From contig AP026164.1 in NCBI GenBank assembly GCA_030295235.1, positions 1,860,001 to 1,924,000 of the forward strand: DNA of 64,000 bases. Reading direction: 5' to 3'. Numbering within the stretch: the first letter of the stretch is position 1; each line of letters starts with the position of its first letter. A model generated the notes under the pieces. The model made no database searches. It was not told the origin of the DNA and saw only the letters and a list, made by a program, of their open reading frames with translations. Positions 24,149 to 34,507 of the stretch are shown piece after piece. The position numbers were made by a program, and so were the translations under genes. Origin of the DNA: Fistulifera solaris (Eukaryota; Bacillariophyta; Bacillariophyceae; Naviculales; Stauroneidaceae).

Positions 24149-24408
24149 TACATATATATTTTATTCCTAATTTTTTAATTGTCAGAATCTAATCTTGACA
24201 TTCGACTGAATTTTCCACTTTTCATTCACATATATTTCAGTCTGACACTTCAATGAGTAAGCTTTGGTTCTAACTCCCTAGCCTTAGTGCGCTAGTAGAG
24301 GGCCAGTCCCGAGCCCGTTTCCCAATGAGGGGGATTCCGTTTTGGCATTCCTTCTCTTGGATTTCGCAGAAGCATACTAACTGACCTGACCAGGGAAAGA
24401 CTCATGCG
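24149..24408 (-). repeat. Left inverted arm of the retroelement
   Basis: Reverse complement of 26092-26352. By eye about 258 of 260 positions match; differences cluster near the A-run (one substitution, one A-run length difference, one terminal base). It therefore duplicates the last 39 codons of the element's coding region plus its 3' UTR. Confidence 0.9.
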
Positions 24409-24425
24409 TAGAACACGAAATATTA

Positions 24426-26208
24426 ATGCTTTTGGTTGATGCACGAAATGCATTTAATGAAATCAGCCGACTTTCACTTCTCTGGACTGTCCGCCATCTT
24501 TGGCCACAAGGATCTCGATTTGCATTCAATTGCTATCGCCATGCTTCAACTCTCTTCATTCGGAAACAAAATGAATTTGCCATGACGATCCAAAGCAGAG
24601 AAGGAGTTGCTCAAGGAGACCCCTTGAGCATGATCCTTTATGGACTAGCTCTTGCTCCAATTACCCAAACCATTCGCACCGAAGTCGATGACATTGTATC
24701 ACCTTTCTACCGACGATGCAGCATTTGCAGGTAAAGCGTCCAGTATTGACAAGGCAATGCAAATTCTTATGCAACTTGGTCCAGATCGCGGTTACTTCCC
24801 AGAACCCGAAAAGAGTATTGTTGTATGCCGTGAAATCCGACGAACAAAGCTGCAAGCTCATTCTCGAGAAATATGGGTTTCAGTACACACGCGGACATCG
24901 ATACTTGGGAGGATTTATTGGCTCATCAGTCGAGCGACAAGTGGGTTACGGCAAAAATCAACGAATGGGTAAGCACTCTGACGACACTTTCCGAAGTCGC
25001 CAAAAGATACCCCCAAGCCGCCCTATTCAGGATTTTGTCGGTCACTCCAAATGGAATGGCAATACGTCCAACGAGTCATTCCTGGAATATCTCATCTCTT
25101 TGCACCCCTTGAGAAATGCATCCAGAAGAAATTCCTCCCGGCACTACTTGGCGAAGATCAGCCGATCACGGGTGACTTGCGGGAAATTCTCTCTCTCAGC
25201 ACAAAGGCAGCGGGGATTGGCATTTGGAACCCGGTAAAGACATGCGAACACAACTTCTCTACCTCACAAGACATCACGAAACTCATCTCAAACAGTTTAT
25301 ACAGCAACACAGAATTAAACGTTGGAGAGCATCTTTCACATGCCACAGTAGAGAAAAACAGTGCCGCAAAAATCCGATTTCAAAACGAAATTCAAACGCT
25401 TGACGAAATCTGTATTGGAAGACCAGATGAAAGGCGAAGACTTCTTCGAGCAAAATCGACAGGAATTTGGCTCTCGGTGCGTCCACAGACATTCACGGAC
25501 ACCGAACTCTCAAAAGACGAATTCCGTGACAGTCTACGAATTCGCTCAGGACTCCCAATTCTTGATCTCCCCAAGAAGTGTGATGGATGCAATAAACCGT
25601 TTACAGTCGAACATGCACAACAATGCAAAAACGGTGGACTTGTTATCCAGAGACACGACGATCTGAAAGCGGAATTCATGTCTCTTTGCACGCAAGCCTT
25701 TGGACCCAAATCTGTTCGCGATGAGCCTACCATTCACACATTTGGCAACAGCAACAACAGTACACAGGTTCAAGAGCTTCGAGGAGATGTTTCGGCCTAT
25801 GGCTTTTGGAATGAGAGACGAACGACCATTTTCGATGTCCGAGTTACTGATACCGACGCACCGTCATACAGAAACCGTGACCCGATTAAGGTTCTGGCTT
25901 CTCAAGAGCGTGAAAAGCGTAGCATGTACGGACCCCCTTGCCACGAACGCAGACGAGACTTCACTCCCCTGGTCTTTTCCATTGACGGAATGATGGGACA
26001 ACAGGCTATTTCAGCATCGAGACAGCTTGCAAGAAAACTTCAGCGGAAGTGGAACAAGCCATACTCCGAGATCTGTGGCTTCATCCGGGCGCGCATGAGT
26101 CTTTCCCTGGTCAGGTCAGTTAGTATGCTTCTGCGAAATCCAAGAGAAGGAATGCCAAAACGGAATCCCCCTCATTGGGAAACGGGCTCGGGACTGGCCC
26201 TCTACTAG
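24426..26208 (+). pseudogene. Reverse transcriptase / endonuclease-like polyprotein, frameshifted
   Basis: RT motif A is MLLVDARNAFNEISR, motif B is EGVAQGDPLSMILYG; the motif C box reads as TDDAAFAG in the next frame, with its tyrosine disrupted. Four frame changes (near 24706, 24825, 24940 and 25050), all in the same direction and none at a long homopolymer, break the RT part. From 25051 a single 385-residue frame remains: the RT thumb region, then a Cys/His cluster (CDGCNKPFTVEHAQQCKNGG) and a putative nuclease region with RGDVSAYGFWNE, IFDVRVTD and SQEREKRSMY, reminiscent of a PD-(D/E)xK restriction-like endonuclease. The nuclease call is inference. The missing N-terminus and the broken YxDD box mean it cannot be active. 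Confidence 0.8.
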
Positions 26209-26352
26209 CGCACTAAGGCTAGGGAGTTAGAACCAAAGCTTACTCATTGAAGTGTCAGACTGAAATATATGTGAATGAAAAGTGGAAAATTCAGTCGAAT
26301 GTCAAGATTAGATTCTGACGATTAAAAAAATTAGGAATAAAATATATATGTG
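26092..26352 (+). repeat. Right inverted arm of the retroelement
   Basis: Carries the end of the coding frame (stop at 26206-26208), a 3' UTR of about 145 bp, and abuts the terminal A25 run. Partner of 24149-24408. Confidence 0.9.
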
Positions 26353-26377
26353 AAAAAAAAAAAAAAAAAAAAAAAAA

Positions 26378-26948
26378 GAAAAGACGAAGGAAGAACGTAT
26401 TTGTCCGAAACGAGTGGTTTCAAGTTATTACGTTTCTACGTACCTGCTACGTACTGTATTCGTACGCACTTTAAGTTCAGAAAGTAAATCTTATGGCCCG
26501 TGCGTTCTTTTGTTCTTCTGCCAATCAAGGAGAGACATTTCCAATTTCCAGTCGTCGCACTGCAAAGTTGAACCTGATCAGAAAATGAGGGTATTTGATC
26601 GTACTCATTGCTCTACTGACAATTAAATCTTCAACTGAAATCTGCTTGTCACTATGGACTGAAGAGTGACCGTTCAGTCGGGTCATTTTTACATCACCGG
26701 ATTGAGAGCGTGACCTGAAAAGCTCTCTACTAAAGTTGTCATAGTACGTGGCTGATTTTGTACACGTCGCCCGTTTTTCCGTTGTGCTTGGCTTGTGCCT
26801 GGGGGCTATAGAAGCCAAATGTATGGTTTATTTTCGTGCAGGAATTGAAAAGACACCGAAGGAAAAAGCGGTTCCTTCGTCTTTCTCATTAACTTCACTT
26901 TGCTGAATCAAATACTACCAGTACGTATCATCGTCGACTGCATCCACC
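26378..26948. other. Intergenic: promoter side of the bZIP gene
   Basis: No gene seen. The first bases are the right flank of the retroelement; the rest should hold the promoter of the downstream bZIP gene. Confidence 0.5.
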
Positions 26949-27869
26949 ATGGCTCACGTCTTTGAAAGCATTGCCGACCAACCAGTTGCATGGGGAGAGA
27001 GCGACATCGATGAAATGCTCGCAGAGTATCTCTTGGATGATGTTGCCGAGGAAGCAGGAGCAACGCTGCCCTACAACGAGTAAGTTCAGAGGCGCGGAAG
27101 TTGGCCGTCGTGAGCAGTGCGAGCATCTCATTCGTTGATTTTTTTCAAATTACAGTCACGGCGAAGTGAGAAAACGGTCCCGAGTTTCTCCTGAACATAA
27201 CGAAGACGGTAACATGCCGCCTGTTCCTGTTCTTCACAATTCCGTTTCAAGCGGACCCACTCCGGATGCGAGTGTCCCTGACCCGCTTTCTCGTAGCCTC
27301 CCCAGGGCTTCCAAATCATACAGAAACCTTTAGCCGCAAACAAACCGAAGAATACCAGTCTCTCTAGCTCGGAGTTCTTGATTGACGAGAAAGAACTTGC
27401 TGATGCCGTCTCCAAAGCTATGGAAGTACCAGTGTTCGCACCTGTTCCGATTTCTCCTGTCGAAAAGAAGACCACAAAACGCCGTCGCATGGACGCCGCA
27501 CCCAAATCCGCAATACAGCCTGCTACAAGCCAAAAATTTCCCACTGGTGAAGGGAAGTTGGCACTTTTTGTGGAATCCGTCAAAAGCAGTCGTCGCAAGG
27601 ATTGCCCGGAAGAGCATGAACGACGCCGAGAGCGAAACCGTGTCCTTGCTCGCAAAAGTCGCCAAAAGAAAAAATGTTTGTTTGAAACTCTTCAGAAGGA
27701 GGTGGCTCGATTGAATCATCACAATCAAATCATGAGAGAAATCATTACCACAAAGATGGGCATCACTGATTTAGACACTATTTTGAATCAGTATGCCCCA
27801 CAGGCGGATGATGATTCGGTGGATCACGGAATGGAAGCCGCTAGCGTTTCTGGATCTGATTCTGACTAG
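26949..27869 (+). CDS. bZIP transcription factor, LOV-less aureochrome paralogue
   Basis: Exons 26949-27079 and 27156-27869, intron phase 2, as in the aureochrome upstream. The N-terminus has an acidic motif DIDEMLAEYLLDD that parallels DVDLFAKYLLND of the aureochrome. The basic region ERRRERNRVLARKSRQKKK and a short zipper (FETLQKEVARLNHHNQ) are close to the aureochrome ones. No LOV domain follows: the protein ends about 50 residues after the zipper. One frame break at the C4 run 27300-27303 is resolved by one added C, giving a continuous linker (SLPQGFQIIQKPLAANK). It probably binds similar ACGT-core sites and could dimerise with aureochromes; this is inference. Confidence 0.85.
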
Positions 27870-28188
27870 GTCTAATGGGAAAGCCATGTCCCGCTGAATT
27901 CAATGCTTTTCTATACTGCAAGCTTCGCGTTTCCCCAACTGAATGACAACCAACATGAATATTATGCCTCGCCAAGTTTATCTCACCAAAAATATTATGT
28001 TATGCTAAAAAGATCGCGCAATGTGTAAGCTCATTATGTAAAAAATCAATTCTGTAAAAGTCTATTTTGTTATTATGATTGCATGAAGCAATCATTTCAA
28101 TTTTGAAGACGACGGCGTCCGCGTGGCGCTGCAAAAGGATGAGTAGAGTCGTGAATGCAGAGACGCGTTTCAATCTAAGCAAATTCGT
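27870..28188. other. Convergent intergenic region
   Basis: 3' flanks of the bZIP and centrin-like genes. AT-rich; no gene seen. Confidence 0.5.
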
Positions 28189-28720
28189 CTATTGGTCGTC
28201 GGACATGATGCGGCAAAAGCTTTCAAAATTAATCTTTGCATCAGAGGAGAAATATGACGCTATTACTCGAGCCTGTGCCTCGGTCATATCCTCCCCAAAA
28301 TTTCAACTGACAGCTGACTAAAATCTTCCGAACTTATGTACCCCTTTCCAGATGTATCGAGGAGACGAAAAGCTTCTTCCAGAATGGTAAGCCGATTTCG
28401 TTTGAACTGTTACAAAAAATCAGGACTTTTGTGTCAGATGCCCAGTTGCACAACACAAGAAATGACAAGAGAGCTCGTATTCCGTATTTCACCTTGGATA
28501 TTTTTTCTAGAACGTCATCGACAGAGAGCAAGGCTCCCGAATCTAGCTCAAGTATTTGCTCGAAATCGTTCAGTTGAATCCTTTCGGGTTGAAAGCCAAG
28601 TCCCAAGTACAATTTATAGAATTCTCCGGTCGATAAACAGCCATCATGATCCGAGTCGAGTGCTTCAAATGAATCTCGAATATCGTACTCGTCCTTTGAG
28701 TCCATTTCAATCCTTGTCAT
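28189..28720 (-). CDS. Centrin/calmodulin-like EF-hand protein
   Basis: Two exons on the minus strand: 28720-28493 and 28406-28189, with a GT-AG intron 28407-28492. The first EF hand is clear (FEALDSDHDGCLSTGEFYKLY, with D-x-D-x-D-G spacing). The second half has a degenerate hand, EEAFRLLDTSGKGYISSEDF, then EILGEDMTEAQARVIASYF and INFESFCRIM. The layout is that of centrin and its relatives, but residues in later loops deviate from good calcium ligands. One frame break at the C4 run 28293-28296 is resolved by one extra base. Start is the ATG of MTRIEMDSKDE. Caltractin-like function at basal bodies or spindle poles is only a family-level guess. Confidence 0.75.
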
Positions 28721-28949
28721 CGTCGTATTAATCAGCGAAGGCAGGTTTCGATTGTAACGCGTTCGACACGTAAAATAGCAGCAAACACCAAGCAAGGTAG
28801 AACTATACGAATGTCTAATAAGAACAGAAACGCACAAATAATACAGGTGCTGACGAACTCAAACAGGATTAGGGTTATCTTGAAATGAAGAATGGAGTAT
28901 CACCTTTTAATTGATACTTTCGCTCTTTTCTAGAAACTTATTTCTAAAT

Positions 28950-30500
28950 CTAAAACTGGTAAACGCCACCCATGGATGAAATACCATTGAAGACGTACGT
29001 GTTCTTGATGGGAATGTATTGCCCGGTAATTAACTTGACAGCTTCCTGACTTGCAACTCCGCCTACAACGCTAGCAATATTGTGTACTTCCGCATTTCCA
29101 AACCGCGCCATTTCCTTACAAATTCGAGTATCCTCTAGAAAAAGGCCATATGCTGTCTTCACACATTCCCAACATTCGACCAAGCGAGGTATATCTTTCT
29201 CAAAATCATCGTTCACGCCAGGATATCGCTTTTCACGTTCCCAGAACATCTGACATGCCGCGAACCCTAAATACCACCACAATGCTGTCTGTTCTGGCCT
29301 TTCCTCGTCTTGTTCAGAAGCTCCAAGATCATTGACTACGTCTTCCGTCGGATGATACCCCAAAAACGTTGGTAGAGGTCCAGTTTGAAGCCAGTCCAAG
29401 TGTACTGCATTTTGACAAAGCAAGGAAACTTCATCATCCGTAACGGAAATTGCTCCGGTGCAATTCGCGCGAACGCAATCAAAGTCTTTCTTTGCCTGTT
29501 GCTGATAGAGTTCTTGCAGTTTCACGTACTCCGTCGTTGATGCCGCCATATCCGGTATCTTTCCCACCACCGGAGGTACACCGCCGTGCTGCTGCAAAAA
29601 CGATTGCAAGGCTCGTAGAAGCACCAAGTCGCGTTCCGAATTGCAAGCCGACAATAAGTAGTCAATGTCGACTGTCTTCGGAGAAGTGTAGGCTAGATAG
29701 GCATTCTCTACAGCTTGCTGGAAGTTCAGTTCATTGTCATAGTTGCGCGCCATCTTCTTAATTTCTGCTTGAAATTCTTGTTTCTCGGCAAAACTCGTAG
29801 GTAGCCCCCCTGTATGACTCTCTTTCCATTTCTTTTTTACAAATAAAAGGATAAATGGATAGGGTACCTGTCCGAATTCTTGACTAGACAAGCCTGCCCA
29901 AACTGCATCGCCCGCATATTTTTCTTCAAATGCTTGTTGTAGCGCAGGGAAAGGGCACATTAAACGCAAATCGGGAACGCTGTCTCGCATTTTCGGTTCG
30001 AGCAATAAAAGCGGAGCCGTTTGAATTTGCACAACACCAACCAGGCCGTACGAGTGCACGGCGATCATAGGTACGTTTTGATCCCAGCACGTTTGAGCAA
30101 TGGCTTGACGCAACGGTGGTTCGCAATCTGCCGCAATCACTAGAACTTTCTTTTTATCGGGAAAGAATTGCAATAGATCAAACTTTTCCGCCACTAAGCC
30201 ACCGGCAATGTCTTTCCAGTCGCCGGTCACGTCCGGATTCAATTCCATCAGATATTCGGTCGCCATTTGCGCACGCGATTTGTTGCTGTTCGATTCCAGA
30301 AAGAAATTGCTGGTACAATCCGAAACGCCGGAGCTATCATCTACGACGAGAAAGCTGCCGATACCCGGTAATACCAGGTTCTTGAGCGTCTCGGTCCCCG
30401 CCGCGGTGGCTCGAATTAACACCACGCACGTGTTCCCCAATGCAGCTTGCCCAGCTGCGCCCCACAGACGCAGCTGACGGTCGTATTTATTGTCAGTCAT
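28950..30500 (-). CDS. NAE1: NEDD8-activating enzyme E1 regulatory subunit
   Basis: 516 residues in one intact exon. This is the catalytically inactive half (APPBP1/AXR1/ULA1) of the heterodimeric E1 that activates NEDD8 with UBA3, feeding cullin neddylation. The start DNKYDRQLRLWGAAGQAALGN is the E1-family signature, followed by the adenylation-like fold (LVLPGIGSFLVVDD). The C-terminal GNAEVHNIASVVGGVASQEAVKLITGQYIPI and TYVFNGISSMGGVY are diagnostic of this subunit. The catalytic cysteine domain is absent, as expected. Start is the first ATG (MTDNKYDRQ). Confidence 0.95.
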   Translation of the reverse strand: MTDNKYDRQLRLWGAAGQAALGNTCVVLIRATAAGTETLKNLVLPGIGSFLVVDDSSGVSDCTSNFFLESNSNKSRAQMATEYLMELNPDVTGDWKDIAGGLVAEKFDLLQFFPDKKKVLVIAADCEPPLRQAIAQTCWDQNVPMIAVHSYGLVGVVQIQTAPLLLLEPKMRDSVPDLRLMCPFPALQQAFEEKYAGDAVWAGLSSQEFGQVPYPFILLFVKKKWKESHTGGLPTSFAEKQEFQAEIKKMARNYDNELNFQQAVENAYLAYTSPKTVDIDYLLSACNSERDLVLLRALQSFLQQHGGVPPVVGKIPDMAASTTEYVKLQELYQQQAKKDFDCVRANCTGAISVTDDEVSLLCQNAVHLDWLQTGPLPTFLGYHPTEDVVNDLGASEQDEERPEQTALWWYLGFAACQMFWEREKRYPGVNDDFEKDIPRLVECWECVKTAYGLFLEDTRICKEMARFGNAEVHNIASVVGGVASQEAVKLITGQYIPIKNTYVFNGISSMGGVYQF

Positions 30501-30913
30501 TTCTGGGATTATCAATAGAATCCTTTTACAGCAACAAAATATGTGATTGCGATAAAGGGAACGAACACTTTACAATTTCAATTTAATAAAAATGAGATTA
30601 TAATTTCGTCCCAGTTCGCACATCGAGATCTCCACCGCTCTCTGTCTTTAATTTTTATTTAGCATTATGGTGTCGTACCAGGAAAACAACGTGTCGCACT
30701 GACATAGGAACGATGATGCAAAAGAGCTCGCTTGCGGTCGCAAGTCGCAACAACCGCAACATGAGATCAAAGCAGCAAGTGGTCTCAAATACTTTTCTTG
30801 TTGTTGTTATTATCTTTCTCTAGCACTAGCTAGCCAAACCGGTTCTTTTGGAATTTGGTGTCTATACTTTTCAATTAGTAGCAGGAGCATAACGATTGAT
30901 ACATTCTACAATC
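30501..30913. other. Divergent promoter region, NAE1 and NDUFS4
   Basis: No gene seen; both start codons face away from it. Confidence 0.55.
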
Positions 30914-31681
30914 ATGTTGACAGCCTATGCATCTCGAACTATCCGCCGCTCGTCGGTCGCTCGACTGCAGGCCGCGAACCTCGCTGTGCCGGTGCCGAAG
31001 AAGGAAGGAGAAGAAGAGCAGGCACTTTCTCCAGCTGCAGCGACTCGTGAGAAAATGAGCAACTATGATCGCCATATGGTATGGGGTCACGTGGGTGAAG
31101 AAGGCTTTCCGGTGCCGGTCTTGCCCGAAAAGCCAGCCGAAATCGCCCTTCTTGACCCCGCCGATCACGGTCACCGGGTGCGCCAAGATGGAACGGCTCG
31201 CACTGTGGTGATTCGCCAGCAGAAGAAGAGCGCTCGTCAGGCCCCTCTCAATCCTGAAGCTAGCTGGAAAATTTATTTTTACGAAGACGGTACCTATTCG
31301 GAGAAGTGGACGAATTCTCTCATGGGCTGGACGTCGAATGCTGATCCCTACCAGTGCGCCCCACCGTTAACTTTTGAGAACGCCGCAGATGCTGTGTATT
31401 TCGCCAAAAAGCGGGGCTGGAACTATGTCGTCAAGCAACCCATCATGCGTTACATGCGAAACGATGATGCTCAATACCAAGACAACTTTCTTCCTCAGGC
31501 GATCGCAGCGAAAGTTCAGAAAGAAGGAACTAGCTGTGACCACTGGAAGCGTTCTTCTGCAGGAACATCTCATTACTTTCGTCCTTTGAACTACCATGGA
31601 ACTGCCCCGGTCATTCAGCATGGACCGAACGGTACAGCACCCATTGCGAAAGCTCCAGAAGGCTACTACAAGCAGCGATAA
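30914..31681 (+). CDS. NDUFS4: Mitochondrial complex I subunit NDUFS4
   Basis: 255 residues from the first ATG, intact. Accessory 18-kDa subunit of NADH:ubiquinone oxidoreductase. The conserved core reads WKIYFYEDGTYSEKWTNSLM then GWTSNADP and AADAVYFAKKRGWNYVV, the standard NDUFS4 pattern (W-x-I-x-F, LMGW, DA-x-x-FA-x-K-x-GW). The N-terminus is basic, Ser/Arg rich and lacks acidic residues (YASRTIRRSSVARLQ), a mitochondrial presequence. About 60 C-terminal residues extend past the usual end of the fold. Confidence 0.92.
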   Translation: MLTAYASRTIRRSSVARLQAANLAVPVPKKEGEEEQALSPAAATREKMSNYDRHMVWGHVGEEGFPVPVLPEKPAEIALLDPADHGHRVRQDGTARTVVIRQQKKSARQAPLNPEASWKIYFYEDGTYSEKWTNSLMGWTSNADPYQCAPPLTFENAADAVYFAKKRGWNYVVKQPIMRYMRNDDAQYQDNFLPQAIAAKVQKEGTSCDHWKRSSAGTSHYFRPLNYHGTAPVIQHGPNGTAPIAKAPEGYYKQR

Positions 31682-32399
31682 GTTTCTTTGGATATATTCT
31701 AAAATTATACCCCGGAGTATATTCTAAATTTCGAAAGTTGGGAAGTTTGATTAGTACATTCTTGAGGTGTAGCTAGAGAGTTCGAGCATGTATTTGGTGT
31801 TCTTCTGTCCGACTAGTCTTCTGAACCAACCATTGTGGATACCCTTACGCGACTAAGTCACAAAGTTCGGGCTTTTTCCTGTCTAGGTGCGTCCAAGAAA
31901 CTAGAAAACTAGTGACTTCGCCTCTGACCGTGAATGAATCACGATCCGTGATTGGATGTGATGTCGTCAGTGGCGAGTGGCGAGTGGCGGGGACGACCCG
32001 ACGACCCTCCTAGTATGAATCACGATCAGACATGTACACTTATACTTACTCCTACATTTTAGAGTAGCGCACACTCTTTCGGGATAGTATTTGAAGAATT
32101 TGAGAACAAAGAATTTGGTAGAGTATACAAAAAGTGTACCGCAACTCCTTTTGACTAACGGATCGAATGAGATAGAAGACATTCAATGCGACAGTTTGAA
32201 GAGCGTGGAGTTGGAGCTGGCGACGAGCGACGAAGCACCGCAGCAAGCGCGTTACGTGACAATCTCCGATTAAGTACAAATAACTCTTCACTTCCACGAT
32301 ACACGGCATTTGTCGATCGCCGCTGAAGCTGAACGAGAGCCTGTTTCACTTGATAATCACTTTCGCATCAGTTGAATATAAACTTTTAAAACGTTGACC
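31682..32399. other. Intergenic: NDUFS4 3' flank to Rab1 promoter
   Basis: No gene seen. A short direct duplication of the motif gtggcgagtggcgag occurs near 31971. Confidence 0.5.
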
Positions 32400-33512
32400 A
32401 TGAACCCCGAATAGTAAGTCAATTGCGTGTTGCGTGTTTCGTTTCTTAATGAGCGAATGTCACGATTCCGTGTTTCGAGAGGAAATGCCCGCTGCAGAGA
32501 CAATAGAGAGTCCCTTAAAGTACTTCAGTTCCACTTTTTCGATCGTGTTCGAAAATAAGATTAGACGAAGACTCAGCAATTAAAAGGGTGTGGTGGTACA
32601 ACGCACCTCTCGTTTCGGTGTCCCTATTTTCCATTGTCAACCGACGACTATGATCTCAGATGGTGACTCTCTCATTTACAATGTTGCGCTGCTAACGGCC
32701 CTATGAATGACCGATTCATAAGAATTGACAAAATTTGATTCATCCGTTGCAAAATCTGCATGTAAATGATTTCGGTCCAATGATAGTGTGATATGTGTTC
32801 TTCTGGTTTGCGTGTGTACTTACAGTTGTCTTTATTGAATTGCAGCGATTACCTGTTTAAGCTCCTCCTCATTGGAGACTCCGGAGTTGGTAAATCTTGC
32901 TTGTTGCTTCGATTCGCCGATGATACCTACACGGAGTCATACATTTCTACCATCGGTGTCGATTTCGTAAGTTTTTTACAGTTGGCCAAAACCATACTTC
33001 GTAAATCTAGGAAGCTGACTCGCGTTTTTCTGAATCTTTCCTAGAAAATCCGCACGATCGACTTGGACGGAAAGACAATCAAGCTCCAGATCTGGGATAC
33101 CGCAGGACAGGAGCGTTTCCGAACCATCACTTCTTCCTATTACCGTGGTGCGCACGGAATTATTGTCGTGTACGACGTGACGGACGCTGAATCGTTCTCG
33201 AACGTCAAGCAGTGGTTGCACGAAATTGACCGATACGCAGCCGAAAACGTCAACAAGCTTTTGGTCGGCAACAAGTCCGATCTAACAGCTAAACGAGTGG
33301 TTAGCACCGAGCAGGGTAAGGAGTTTGCGGACTCGCTCGGCATCGAATTTTTGGAAACGTCCGCCAAGACGAGCACCAATGTCGAACAGGCCTTCCTCAC
33401 GATGGCGAGCCAAATCAAGGCTCGAATGAAAACTCAGCCTACTGCTGCTAGTAATAAGAGCAGTGTCAATCTCAACACAAAGCAAGTCAAGCAAAACCAA
33501 GGCTGCTGCTAA
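32400..33512 (+). CDS. RAB1: Rab1/Ypt1 small GTPase
   Basis: Controls ER-to-Golgi vesicle traffic. Three exons: 32400-32413, 32846-32966 and 33045-33512; the first exon is only 14 nt (MNPEY), followed by a long 432-bp 5' intron. All G motifs are present: P-loop GDSGVGKS, switch [41 protein letters not shown] and ETSAK. The effector region [19 protein letters not shown] is Rab1-specific. It ends in CC for double geranylgeranylation. No frame problems. Confidence 0.97.
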
Positions 33513-34507
33513 ATGTGTTACTTGGTTGTTCTTTCTTCCGCATTGTGTTTAGAATATTTGGACTGGTCCTCACACATGTAGAGGCTGTTGATTTCATTGT
33601 ACTCTTGTTTGAAAAGTGACCCAGCAGCGATGTTTGTGATAGGGTACAGTGCAATTACTAACGAGGTTTATTGATATTGACATTTTACAAAAGTTATGTA
33701 ACTGATACTAGGATTAGGCTACGTCGAGGCAGTTTAGCCTTCGTCTCGTTTACGAGCTGCAAGGAGTTATATTGGATAGAAGAACGTGCAGAGCTATGTG
33801 GCATCGTCGGCGTCGCCTATTTCATAGGACTAGATTGCAGTCCATGTTGTGCGTATCATGCAAGGTGCTTTCGCGCTTTGCAATTTATGCAGAAGACACT
33901 TCAATTTTGTTGAAAGTCATTGGTCATTGTAGCTTTTCAGTACGGTTTAACAGGCTTACATTAAGCGGAACATACATGTTACTGTAGGGCTAAAGGAAAG
34001 CAGGTCAAAGTGGACTCAAATTTTAGACAATAGAATATTGTTCCTAGTTTCTTGCTAGCTGTCCGTACAAAGGACAGACGAACGTAAAATAAGGTCAAGT
34101 CCGTTGTAGAGCACCATCTCCTCTTTTCTTTTCAGCGTTTTTCTATAAAATTTTTGAACGATTCTTTACTTAAATTTTTTTGTGTCAAGTACTCCGGAGT
34201 GATAATTTTTGCGCTCATTCAGCGAGCCAGTCCCTTTTATACTGTACACACGAAACGCGCGCGCTACCAAGTAGGCTTGCGCGACAACGATTCCAGGTGA
34301 AGACATTTAGCAGTTTAGCATGGGAGGCGTAACAGCGCTGTTTTTCTCACTCCACCCATTTACTGCCAAGGGCCCAACCTAATTTGCAGGTCATGTTCAG
34401 AAACAAAATCAACTTCGTTCTTTTTCCATTTACATTCATATGAAAAGAACTTTACTCTGGTCTTTTATGAGTCACCGCTAGTTGTGACATTAAATAATCG
34501 GAAGATA
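33513..34507. other. Intergenic, about 1 kb without a gene
   Basis: Small plus-strand frames near 33671-33987 overlap in two frames and carry no recognisable motif. It should include the Rab1 3' UTR and the promoter of the following membrane-protein gene. Confidence 0.5.

Larger units (their letters stand above)
24121..26377 (+). mobile_element. Degenerate non-LTR-type retroelement with 260-bp inverted ends
   Basis: The unit runs from a T-rich tract (24123-24149) to a 25-base A run (26353-26377). Inside are a broken reverse transcriptase frame and, at the ends, inverted arms. The 5' part of the RT (before motif A) is missing. Read outward, both ends are the element's own 3' end plus an A tail. 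The most economical reading is two 5'-truncated copies joined head to head, about 0.26 and 2.0 kb long. A 7-base agaaaag near each flank is too weak to call a target duplication. Inserted between two related bZIP genes. Confidence 0.8.

Noticed and set aside
24426-25110. Programmed frameshifting of the RT frame
   Set aside because: Four shifts in the same direction are striking, but the sites share no slippery sequence and one destroys the catalytic YxDD box, so decay is more likely.
24149-26352. Cut-and-paste DNA transposon with terminal inverted repeats
   Set aside because: Despite the inverted ends, the coding region is a reverse transcriptase, no transposase is present, and both ends finish in A tails, which fits retroposition better.
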